From Nocardia africana NBRC 100379 (lineage in GTDB: Bacteria; Actinomycetota; Actinomycetes; Mycobacteriales; Mycobacteriaceae): a stretch of 64,000 bases of DNA. Made by a program: the position numbers and the translations under genes. Position 1 is the first letter of the stretch. Every line of letters starts with the position of its first letter. Shown here piece after piece: positions 8,848 to 16,476 of this stretch. The DNA lies in assembly GCF_001612635.1 (NCBI RefSeq), contig NZ_BDAV01000006.1:124001-188000 (forward strand), given 5' to 3'. Below the pieces are notes generated by a model. That model was given only the letters and a program-made list of their open reading frames with translations. It had not been told where the DNA came from and made no database searches.

Positions 8848-9615
8848 TCACACGGTGATCGACTCGCCCAGCGGCGGGATCCGCAGTTGCTTCTCGCGCC
8901 CGCCGTAGCCGAAGGTGCGCCGCAGGTGATCGAGCGTCTCGGTGAAGTGCGCCCAGCCCTCGGCGTGCACCGGCACCACGACCGCCTCGCCGAGCACCCG
9001 GGCCGCGGCCAGCGCCGTGCGCGCATTGAGTGTCACGTCGCGATCGCCGAAGCGGCCCACGTTCGCGGCGCCGACATTGAGCAGGGCGATGTCGATGCGG
9101 CCGACTGTCGCCACGATGCGCTCGACGTAGTCGACGGAGGCGTTGTCGCCGGAGATGTAGATCGTCGGCAGGTCCTCGGCCTGCAAGACGAAGCCGGTGA
9201 CCGTGCCGCTCAGCGCCTCGGCGCCCTCCGGCCCGTGCAGCGCCGGTACCGCGGTGACGGTGACGGCGCCGACGCTCACCGACTCCCACACCCTCAGTCC
9301 CCGAACGCCTTCCACACGCCCGGCCGCTTCGGGCGTGGACAACACGGTCTCGACGCCGGCCATGAACTCACGGCCGGCCGGATCGAGATTGTCGGGATGC
9401 TGATCGTGCGAGAGCAGCACCACGTCCACCGGGCCCACCCGATCCGCGGCGACGGCCGGGCCGGTCAGTTTGTGCAGGGTGAGCGCACCGGCGGAGTAGT
9501 CGCCGGGTTCGTCGAAGGTCGGATCGGTCAGCCAGACCAGCCCGCCGTAGTTCAGCCGGACGGTGGGGCCGCCGATGTGCAGGAGTTCGACCGTGGTGGA
9601 GAGCGTGTTCGTCAT
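8848..9615 (-). CDS. MBL-fold metal-dependent hydrolase (UlaG-like)
   Basis: This 255-aa protein resembles the beta-lactamase-superfamily hydrolases of the UlaG/YtnP type. It has an early LLHIGGPTVRLNYGG strand pair, the metal motif LLSHDQHPDNLD in place of the classical HxHxDH, VPALHGPEG, ISGDN and a C-terminal VPVHAEGW. The degenerate HDQHPDN motif is seen in several actinobacterial members and may alter metal use. The ATG at 9615 is used because the next in-frame start upstream would run into the divergent promoter. It is divergently transcribed from a GlxA-type regulator, which is the obvious candidate to control it. Confidence 0.82.
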   Translation of the reverse strand: MTNTLSTTVELLHIGGPTVRLNYGGLVWLTDPTFDEPGDYSAGALTLHKLTGPAVAADRVGPVDVVLLSHDQHPDNLDPAGREFMAGVETVLSTPEAAGRVEGVRGLRVWESVSVGAVTVTAVPALHGPEGAEALSGTVTGFVLQAEDLPTIYISGDNASVDYVERIVATVGRIDIALLNVGAANVGRFGDRDVTLNARTALAAARVLGEAVVVPVHAEGWAHFTETLDHLRRTFGYGGREKQLRIPPLGESITV

Positions 9616-9650
9616 GAGCACCAGCCTGTCCCCATTCGGCACGCCCGAAC

Positions 9651-9682
9651 AGTGGCCCGAAGGCCACTCCTCGATAATATCG
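9651..9682. promoter_or_regulatory. Two palindromes between MBL and GlxA genes
   Basis: AGTGGCC-cgaa-GGCCACT (9651-9668) is a perfect 7-bp inverted repeat and CGATA-a-TATCG (9672-9682) a second, 5-bp one. Both fall in the 71-bp divergent spacer. They are plausible binding sites for the adjacent AraC-family regulator and would overlap its own promoter. Confidence 0.45.
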
Positions 9683-9686
9683 GGCC

Positions 9687-10667
9687 ATGCATGTGGTCGC
9701 GGTGATCGCCTTCGACGGAATCAGCCCGTTTCATCTGTCCGTTCCCGGGATGGTGTTCGGGCGCATCGGCACCAGCGTGCAGCACAGCTCGCCCTACCAG
9801 GTGCTCACCTGCGCGGAAGTTCCCGGAATCCTCAGCACGCCAGGCGATGTCGACCTCGTCGTGCGCCACGGCCCGGAGGCGGTCGACCGGGCGGAGACCG
9901 TGGTGATACCCAGTTGGAACCCGGAACTTCCCGTGCCCGAAACCATTTCGTCGGCCCTGTGGTGCGCACACCAGCGCGGCGCCCGCATCGTCGGATTGTG
10001 CCGCGGCTCCTGGGTCGTCGCCGCCACCGGCCTGGCGGACGGGCGCGAAGTCACCACGCACTGGGGTCTGGCCCCGGACCTGGCCCGCGCGTTTCCCGCG
10101 GTGACCGTGCGCGCGGATCGGCTGTGGACCGACCTCGGCGATGTGGTGACCTCCGCGGGAGTGGCTGCGGCACTGGATTGTTGCCTGCATCTGGTGCGCG
10201 CCGACCACGGCGCCCGCGCCGCGACCGAACTCGCCCGCACGCTGGTACTGGCCCCCTACCGCGCCGGGTCGCAGGCGCAGTACATACCGCTCGCGGTGCC
10301 CGACGCCTCCGACGACGACCCGATCGAACGCGCGATGGTCTGGGCGCGAACGCATCTGGACCACCCGATCGATCTGGACGGCTGGGCCCGCACCGCCCTG
10401 ATGTCGCGACGCACCTTCACCCGCCGCTTCCGCGAACGCACCGGATCCAGCCCGCAACGCTGGCTGCTCGATCAGCGCATCGATCGCGCTCGGCTACTCC
10501 TGGAATCCACCGACGACACGATGGACCGCATCGCCGCGGAAACCGGCCTGGGCACGGCGATGAATCTGCGCCACCATTTCCATCGCACGCTCGGGCTGCC
10601 ACCGGCCGCACATCGCGCGCAGTTCCGGGCCAGCTATGTTGACCTGCATGATGATCAAGCTGGGTGA
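9687..10667 (+). CDS. GlxA family transcriptional regulator
   Basis: This 326-aa regulator has an N-terminal DJ-1/PfpI-like sensor domain (about residues 1-190, with the nucleophile-elbow-like GLCRGSW) and a C-terminal AraC-type double helix-turn-helix (about 215-315). The latter includes SRRTFTRRFRERTG and DRIAAETGLGTAMNLRHHF. GlxA-type regulators commonly activate a divergent neighbour gene. Here the neighbour is the MBL-fold hydrolase, separated by a palindrome-bearing spacer. The 3' end overlaps the carbonic anhydrase-like gene by 20 bp. The inducer is unknown. Confidence 0.9.
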   Translation: MHVVAVIAFDGISPFHLSVPGMVFGRIGTSVQHSSPYQVLTCAEVPGILSTPGDVDLVVRHGPEAVDRAETVVIPSWNPELPVPETISSALWCAHQRGARIVGLCRGSWVVAATGLADGREVTTHWGLAPDLARAFPAVTVRADRLWTDLGDVVTSAGVAAALDCCLHLVRADHGARAATELARTLVLAPYRAGSQAQYIPLAVPDASDDDPIERAMVWARTHLDHPIDLDGWARTALMSRRTFTRRFRERTGSSPQRWLLDQRIDRARLLLESTDDTMDRIAAETGLGTAMNLRHHFHRTLGLPPAAHRAQFRASYVDLHDDQAG

Positions 10668-11166
10668 GCACGAGCCGCAGATCGACGACACCGCGTGGGT
10701 GGCGCCGACGGCCACGGTGATCGGCCGGGTGCGGCTGGATGAACAGGTCAGCATCTGGTACGGCGCGGTGATCCGCGGCGATATGGAGGACATCAGCATC
10801 GGCGCCGGCACCAACATCCAGGACGGCTGCGTGCTGCACGCCGACCCGGGATTCGAACTGCGGGTCGGCAGCGGAGTATCGGTGGGCCACAACGCGATCC
10901 TGCACGGCTGCACGATCGGCGACGACGTGCTGGTCGGCATGGGCGCGACCGTGCTCAACGGCGCGGTGATCGGCGAGGGCAGCCTCATCGCCGCCAACGC
11001 CCTGATTCCCGAGGGAGCGAAGATCCCGCCCGGCTCCCTGGTCGCGGGTGTGCCGGGCAAGGTGCGGCGCGAACTCGGCGATGCCGAACGCGATCGCATC
11101 AAGCTCAACGCCGCGGTCTATCTGCACAATATGAGCACTCACCGCGACACCGGCATTCAGTTGTGA
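10648..11166 (+). CDS. Gamma-carbonic anhydrase family protein
   Basis: This 172-aa protein has the left-handed parallel beta-helix of hexapeptide repeats (IGRVRL, VSIWYG, ISIGAG, LRVGSG, VSVGHN, CTIGDD, GAVIGEG). Three candidate zinc histidines are in the usual places, VLHADPG and GHNAILHGC. The family includes true gamma-class carbonic anhydrases and inactive relatives; bacterial genes of this group are often annotated as transferase-like. The preferred ATG at 10648 lies inside the end of the GlxA gene, with a second ATG immediately after, so the two genes may be translationally linked. Confidence 0.88.
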   Translation: MMIKLGEHEPQIDDTAWVAPTATVIGRVRLDEQVSIWYGAVIRGDMEDISIGAGTNIQDGCVLHADPGFELRVGSGVSVGHNAILHGCTIGDDVLVGMGATVLNGAVIGEGSLIAANALIPEGAKIPPGSLVAGVPGKVRRELGDAERDRIKLNAAVYLHNMSTHRDTGIQL

Positions 11167-11295
11167 GTCGGGCCACACTGGTCAAGCGTCCATGTTGATC
11201 TCTTGGTAGCATCGTCGCAGCATGTTCGCGGTCCGCGGCAGTGAATCATCGCCTCGGGCGGCGTACTGCGACGTGGGTATGCAGGAGGTTAGACG

Positions 11296-11475
11296 GTGTC
11301 GTACGAGCAGTCCGGTATGCACCGACCCAAGGGGCGGATCAGTGTGGCCGATATCGCGGCCCAACCCGGTGGCATCGAGGCGCTACAGCGTCGAGTCCAC
11401 GAATTACGTTCCAGCGGAATCGATTTCGCCGCGAATGCGATCGAGCAGGAAATGGCCGCATTCAATCTGCGATGA
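11296..11475 (+). CDS. Unannotated small ORF, 59 aa
   Basis: A GTG at 11296 preceded by AGGAGG (11283-11288) opens a 59-codon frame ending with TGA at 11475. It starts MSYEQSGMHRPKGRIS and ends IEQEMAAFNLR. The ribosome-binding site is among the clearest in this part of the window. The product is predicted soluble and mostly helical, with a basic N-terminal third and a middle IEALQRRVHELRSS that could form a short amphipathic helix or coiled coil. I recognise no family. It lies between the carbonic anhydrase-like gene and a TetR regulator on the same strand. It may be a regulator partner or a stand-alone small protein. Confidence 0.6.
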   Translation: MSYEQSGMHRPKGRISVADIAAQPGGIEALQRRVHELRSSGIDFAANAIEQEMAAFNLR

Positions 11476-11588
11476 GCGCGGGCCGTGTGAGCCCGGTCGG
11501 GGACGTCGGTCGCGGTCCGGCGCGATGAGATAATGAGCGTCAGCCTTCCGCATCGACGCGGTCATTCGCCGACTCGACTGGAGACCCC

Positions 11589-12209
11589 ATGCCCCCTGTT
11601 CCGTCCATCCTGGCCCGCATCCTCGAGAAGCCCCGCTCCGACGGTGAGCAGCTGCTCGAGAGTGCGCTGTCGGCCTTCCTGGACTTCGGGATCAAGCGGA
11701 CCAGCATGGGTGAGATCGCACGCCGCGCGGGCATCAGCCCCGCGACGCTGTATCGCCGCTTCGAATCGAAGAACGATCTGGTCGAGGCGGTGAGCGTGCG
11801 CGAGGCGCAGCGCTTCGTCGCCGATATCGAACAGCGGGTCGGCAGTATCACCGACAACGAGGATCAGCTGGTGGAGATCTTCGTCGTCTTCATCACCGCG
11901 CTGGCGCACAACGAGCTGCTGCAGCGGCTGCTGCGCACCGAGCCGGAGCTGATCCTGCCGCGCCTGACCACCGACGCCGGGCCGATCCTCGCGGTCGGGC
12001 GCGCCTACCTGGGCGACAAGCTGCGCGGTTTGCAGAAGGCCAACGCCCAGCTGGATTTCGATGCCGACCTCGTCGCCGAGATCATGGCCCGGCTGGCGCA
12101 ATCGCTGGCATTGACTCCCGACGGGCTGATCCCGCTCTCGGATGCGGAGGCCGCCCGCGCCTTTGCCCGCCGGACCTTGCTGCCGATGGTCGGCGGTCAC
12201 ACCGCCTGA
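11589..12209 (+). CDS. TetR/AcrR family regulator
   Basis: This 206-aa dimeric repressor has its helix-turn-helix at about residues 38-60 (MGEIARRAGISPATLYRRFESK), preceded by the usual helix SALSAFLDFGIKRTS. The remaining ~140 residues form the variable ligand-binding domain. The N-terminal 17 residues are slightly longer than in minimal TetR proteins. The gene converges on the DNA methyltransferase gene with a 13-bp overlap, so that gene is not an obvious divergent target. The nearest upstream candidate is the 59-aa ORF on the same strand. The ligand is unknown. Confidence 0.92.
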   Translation: MPPVPSILARILEKPRSDGEQLLESALSAFLDFGIKRTSMGEIARRAGISPATLYRRFESKNDLVEAVSVREAQRFVADIEQRVGSITDNEDQLVEIFVVFITALAHNELLQRLLRTEPELILPRLTTDAGPILAVGRAYLGDKLRGLQKANAQLDFDADLVAEIMARLAQSLALTPDGLIPLSDAEAARAFARRTLLPMVGGHTA

Positions 12210-14188
12210 CGGCCCTCGGGCGGGCCTACCCCGGTATCGCCCAGCCCGAATGCCGCCGCCACTCGCCGATCGAGTAGCGCGGCATCGGGTTCGGCCGCGC
12301 CGTTCGCCAATTCGCGAGCCAGATCGGTGAGCCGCTGTCCCGCATCGGTATTCGGATCGGGCAGCGGCAGCCGGGTGACATACTGCGTGATCCACCGGCG
12401 CCGCCCGGCATAGAGCCGATTCCCGCACACGGCATCGTAGAACCGCAGCCCGAGCGTCGAATTGGCCACGCCCATCAGCAGATACGCGATCCGCTCGTCC
12501 CCGATATCGGCCAGCGACATCCAGTAGCAGTCCCCGTTCACCACCGCCCCGCTGCGGTCGAGCGCGAACCGCGGCGCCACACTGATATCCGGGAACACCA
12601 CCTTCGGACGGCACCACAGATGCGGCCGCTGCGGCACCCAGATCTCGAACCACTCCCGCCCGGTGCCGGTGAGATAGTCACGAGCCGCCAGGGTGTCCTT
12701 GTATTGAGCGAGATAGGCTGCGGCATCCGGATATTCGCTCAGATCGACCGGTGTGCGGCACGAACAGGAAATCTCGTAGGGATACAGCACCCGGGTGTCG
12801 CGGGCGCGGGCGATCCGCCACGGAGCAAGATCGTGATGAGTCAGCAGCTCCCGGAGCAGTTCGGGCTCCGGACAGCAGGGCCGATCCTCCCACCGATCCG
12901 AGATGAAGACCCGATCCGCATTCGTCTTGATGCCCACCCTGATTCGCGCGACGTCGCCGAACGTGCGCCAGGTGGCGGCGGCGATGCGGCCCAGCCACTC
13001 GTCCGTATCCGGTCGCGACATGCGCCACGGGATGGCGGGATCGAAAGCGCCGGTGCGTGGTTCGCCGTCGGACTCGACGTCGGCACCATCGGCACATTGC
13101 GAAGGCGCACTCACCACTGCACGCTCCGGCGTCCCCGATCGGCCTGCGTTGTGGTGCGCACCGGTCCACAGCGTTCCGGTCTCCACCGCGATGGGCCGAC
13201 CGGCGTGTTCGACCACGGAATCGGCCGGGCTGATCAAAGCCTCGAACAGGTCCGCACCGGCCGTCGGTTCCCGCTCGGACTCGTAGGCCGTGACAAACCG
13301 GCAACCGCGCTGCTCGTGACCGCGCACCGCGATCGTCACCGCGGGCAGCACCGACGCCTCGAACAGCCGAGTATCTCCGAGGTCGTAGAGCTCCACCGGC
13401 GTCAGCTCCGCATACAGCAGTGCCCGCAGGTTCGCCCCGGCCTTGGTGCTGAGAAACCGATTGGCGCACAGCAGGCCGAGTACCCCGCCGGGCCGCAACA
13501 GCCGCGGAATCGTCGCGACGAACGGATGGGTCAGGTCGATACGTCCCGACAGCCCGAACTGCTTGCTCAACATCTGCGCGGTCGCGCCGCCGAGCTGCTG
13601 AGTCCGCACATAGGGAGGATTCGTGATCACGGCGTCGAAGTGTTCGTCTGCCAACTCGGTTGCCGCACAGAGGAAATCACCCACGCGCCATTCGATGGTG
13701 ATGCGATCCAGGATCGGCCCGGGACATGCGCCAGGGGCAGTGTCGAAGCACCCGCCGTCCGCACCCGCAGTCCGCGGTCTCGCCTGATGTCCGGGGCTGG
13801 TGTCCCCCTCCGAGCGACTCACGAATCGGCTGGCCCACTGCGCGCCGCGTGCCTGAGCCCCACGCACCGCCTCGGCATTCAGGTCATAGCCCACGAGGCG
13901 CAGGGAAATGTCCGGAAACTGTTGCGCCGCAACACGTGCCACCGCCGACAGCAACTCACCGTCCCCACACGCGGGGTCGAGCACCGACAGCTCGCTTCCC
14001 GGCCGTACGTGCGCGAGCATCCGCTCCGCGAGAAACTCCGCCAACCGCGGCGGCGTGTAATGCCGCCCGTGCCGCTTCCGCGCCCCATCCCCGCCCGGCT
14101 CCCGTCCCGCCCGGCGGTCTGCTGCTGGCTGCTCGCGCCCGCCGCGCATGTCCGCATTGTGCCTGCCGCGAGCACAAATGTGGGCCAA
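12197..14188 (-). CDS. Class I DNA adenine-N6 methyltransferase, solitary
   Basis: This ~663-aa protein is a gamma-type N6-adenine DNA methyltransferase of the TaqI/Eco57I kind. The SAM motif I DPACGDGELL starts at residue 71, the catalytic NPPYVRT lies near residue 190, and a long C-terminal region (about 400-640) resembles a TaqI-type target-recognition domain (CYWMSL, RWITQYVTRLPLP). No PD-(D/E)XK nuclease precedes the methylase domain and no restriction gene is adjacent, so it looks solitary. The first ~35 residues are low-complexity and a start at 14149 is possible. It may be an epigenetic methylase or a relic of a restriction-modification system. Confidence 0.87.
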   Translation of the reverse strand: MAHICARGRHNADMRGGREQPAADRRAGREPGGDGARKRHGRHYTPPRLAEFLAERMLAHVRPGSELSVLDPACGDGELLSAVARVAAQQFPDISLRLVGYDLNAEAVRGAQARGAQWASRFVSRSEGDTSPGHQARPRTAGADGGCFDTAPGACPGPILDRITIEWRVGDFLCAATELADEHFDAVITNPPYVRTQQLGGATAQMLSKQFGLSGRIDLTHPFVATIPRLLRPGGVLGLLCANRFLSTKAGANLRALLYAELTPVELYDLGDTRLFEASVLPAVTIAVRGHEQRGCRFVTAYESEREPTAGADLFEALISPADSVVEHAGRPIAVETGTLWTGAHHNAGRSGTPERAVVSAPSQCADGADVESDGEPRTGAFDPAIPWRMSRPDTDEWLGRIAAATWRTFGDVARIRVGIKTNADRVFISDRWEDRPCCPEPELLRELLTHHDLAPWRIARARDTRVLYPYEISCSCRTPVDLSEYPDAAAYLAQYKDTLAARDYLTGTGREWFEIWVPQRPHLWCRPKVVFPDISVAPRFALDRSGAVVNGDCYWMSLADIGDERIAYLLMGVANSTLGLRFYDAVCGNRLYAGRRRWITQYVTRLPLPDPNTDAGQRLTDLARELANGAAEPDAALLDRRVAAAFGLGDTGVGPPEGRQAV

Positions 14189-14302
14189 CTCGGCGTATCG
14201 CGCCCCGAAGGGTCATCCTCTACCCGGATCCGCGCGATCGCGGTGGCACAGACCCGCGAGCAGCTTCCACATCGACGGGGTGACCGCGTGCCACGACCCC
14301 AC

Positions 14303-16000
14303 TCAGCGTCGCTGAACGCGCTCTTCCGGCGGACCGACCGCTCCGCGATCACGCAGGTAGGTCTCCAAGGCGTCCAGATCGGTCGGGCCGACCGTCGTAT
14401 CCGTGCCCCGCGTGAACACCGCGAAGCCGTCGCCGCCGGAGGCGAGGAAATTGTTGGTGGTCACCCGGTAGGTCGCGACCGGATTCAGGGGCCGGTCGCC
14501 GATGCGGACGGAGTCGGCGATCACCTTGTGCCCGGGCGCTGCCTTGTCGTCGTAGGAGTAGGAGATGCCCGCGACCGAGAGCACGGCGGGTTTGCTCTTG
14601 TTGTCCCACTGCTGTTCCAGCAGGTCCAGGATCTGGCGACCGGTCAGGGTCACGGTGACGACCTGATTGCCGAACGGCTGCGTCTCGTAGATGCTGCCGT
14701 AACTGATCGGCCCGGGGCCGATATCGGCGCGCACACCGCCCGGATTCATGAACGCCGCCACGGCCTGCGCCGAATCGTGGGTGACATCGAGCATCGCATC
14801 GGCGATCACCGCACCCAGCGGGGATTCCCCGCCACCGCGATCACTGCGCGTCAGCGGCGCCGTGGCGGTGCCCACGACCCGTTGCGCGCGCGGCGCCGCC
14901 TGCCCGGAGAAGAATCCGATCGACTCGTTCACCGCCGGATCGGCCGCGACATCGCGGGTCACCACCCGGTTCACAGCGTGCGCGGACACCTTCCCGCGAT
15001 CGAACCGCAGTGTGACATCGGTGATCAAGCGCCCGTAGGACGCTGCCTGCGTGACCACCTTGCCGTCGAATTCGCAGTTGTAGGCCTGATGGCTGTGCGC
15101 GGTGAGCAGCACTCGAACGTCAGGATCCGTATGCGCCGCCAGCGCCGGCACATCGGGACTGATGTCGGCACAACCGTTGTAATCGGTGGTCTTGGCCGGT
15201 GTTCCCTGGGAGCCGCCGTCGTGCACCAGGGCGACAACGGTTTCCGCGCCTGCCTGTTTCATGGCGGGCACGTACTTGTTGATCGCCTCGGCTTCCTCAC
15301 CGAAGGTGTAGCCGCGAATCCCCTCCGGGAAAACGAGATTCACCGTATCGGGCGTCACCACCCCGACGACACCGATCTTGTGCCCGCCGATCGTCAGCAT
15401 CGTCCACGGCCGCACCCCGGCCGGCGGCTCACCGCGGGAGTCGGTGAGATTGGCGGCGAGGAAATCGAAACGTGCTCCCGTGAACGGCTCCCCCGGAGAG
15501 CACCCGTCCAGCGCACATCCACCCGCGCGCAACCGTCCCAGCTCCACGACGCCATGGTCCAGTTCGTGATTGCCGACTGCCGACGCCGCCACCCCGATTC
15601 GGTTGAGGTAGCCGATCGTCGGCTCGTCGTGGAACAACGAGGAGACCAGTGGACTCGCCCCGATATTGTCCCCCGCCGACACCACCGCGCTGTTCGGATA
15701 TGCCGCCCGCAACCGCTGCAGATGGGTGGCCAGATACGCCGCCCCGCCCGCGGTGTACTCCCCGACCTGCCCGTTGCTCGCCTGCGGCGGTTCCAGATTG
15801 CCGTGCAGATCGTTGATCCCGAACAGATGCACCTCGCCGGGTTGCGCCGCCGGAAGGTCGCTGGTGGAGACCAGGGGTATCGCGCCCGGATGCGCGGTTT
15901 CGCCGCTCCCGCCACATCCGGACAGTGCGACCAGACTCATCGCGACGGCACTACCGGCCGCCATGCGCCGCAGAACACCCATACCGTCAGACTCTGACAT
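14303..16000 (-). CDS. Lipoprotein 5'-nucleotidase / metallophosphatase
   Basis: This ~565-aa exported protein has a lipoprotein signal (RRMAAGSAVAMSLVALSGC, with the lipobox cysteine near residue 30). An N-terminal calcineurin-like phosphatase domain follows, with INDLHGN, SAGDNIGAS, GNHELDHG and TAHSHQAY. The C-terminal 5'-nucleotidase domain has MNPGGVRADI and ASGGDGF. All metal ligands are visible. The family hydrolyses extracellular nucleotides and UDP-sugars for nucleoside and phosphate salvage at the cell surface. In-frame ATGs at 15982 and 16057 are alternatives; the latter adds an unconvincing extension. The 114-bp spacer to the methyltransferase gene shows no feature. Confidence 0.92.
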   Translation of the reverse strand: MSESDGMGVLRRMAAGSAVAMSLVALSGCGGSGETAHPGAIPLVSTSDLPAAQPGEVHLFGINDLHGNLEPPQASNGQVGEYTAGGAAYLATHLQRLRAAYPNSAVVSAGDNIGASPLVSSLFHDEPTIGYLNRIGVAASAVGNHELDHGVVELGRLRAGGCALDGCSPGEPFTGARFDFLAANLTDSRGEPPAGVRPWTMLTIGGHKIGVVGVVTPDTVNLVFPEGIRGYTFGEEAEAINKYVPAMKQAGAETVVALVHDGGSQGTPAKTTDYNGCADISPDVPALAAHTDPDVRVLLTAHSHQAYNCEFDGKVVTQAASYGRLITDVTLRFDRGKVSAHAVNRVVTRDVAADPAVNESIGFFSGQAAPRAQRVVGTATAPLTRSDRGGGESPLGAVIADAMLDVTHDSAQAVAAFMNPGGVRADIGPGPISYGSIYETQPFGNQVVTVTLTGRQILDLLEQQWDNKSKPAVLSVAGISYSYDDKAAPGHKVIADSVRIGDRPLNPVATYRVTTNNFLASGGDGFAVFTRGTDTTVGPTDLDALETYLRDRGAVGPPEERVQRR

Positions 16001-16087
16001 ACCGGAACGTCCCCGAAACGACGGTTCGGTGAACTCTGTCGTCGCCCTGCGCTTCACGCGACCGGAACGCCCGCTCGGTCCGGCCCA

Positions 16088-16409
16088 TCAGCCCACGATG
16101 ATCGCCAGTGTTTCCCAACCGCGGACCGTCGAGGTCGGCGACAAGGTGATGGTGTCCCAGTCGGCATCCCACGTCGGGAAGCGGTGCTCCGCATCCGGAA
16201 TCGCCTTGCCGGAGATCCACATCCCCGGAGGCAGTGCGCAGCGCGCTGTCGGCCTTGTCGGGCACGGTCTCCTGATCGGCCTCCACCCCGAGTCGACATT
16301 CCGTCCGGTCGGAATCTGTTGTCTTTTCTCACTTTTCGGCCCGCCATCGGCGCTCGAGCAGCCCACCAGCGATTACCGATCGAAAGCCGTTGTAGCGCAG
16401 TGTTATCAC
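16088..16409 (-). pseudogene. Decayed lipoprotein gene
   Basis: No single frame is open, but coding-like fragments follow one another in two minus-strand frames. A GTG at 16409 gives MITLRYNGFRSVIAGG, a typical signal-peptide start. The other frame then continues with LVGCSSADGGPKSEK, a strong lipobox and mature N-terminus. Back in the first frame come TTDSDRTECRLGVEADQE and DKADSALRTASGD. The last part, WISGKAIPDAEHRFPTWD to the TGA at 16088, returns to the second frame. High third-position G+C follows the same switching. I read this as a small secreted lipoprotein disrupted by several indels; sequencing error is less likely given the number of shifts. Confidence 0.42.
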
Positions 16410-16476
16410 GCGACTTTCGGTGGAAGGCCTCGGTTAACGTTGATGTGTTACAACGCTTCTGGAGGTCGAACCGGCC

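Noticed and set aside
12197..14188. Full restriction-modification system
   Set aside because: Neighbouring genes are a TetR regulator and a 5'-nucleotidase; no nuclease or specificity subunit is present.
12620..15997. Plus-strand open frame of about 1,100 codons
   Set aside because: It lies antisense to the DNA methyltransferase and 5'-nucleotidase, whose motifs are clear. Its translation is Arg/His-rich with no domain.
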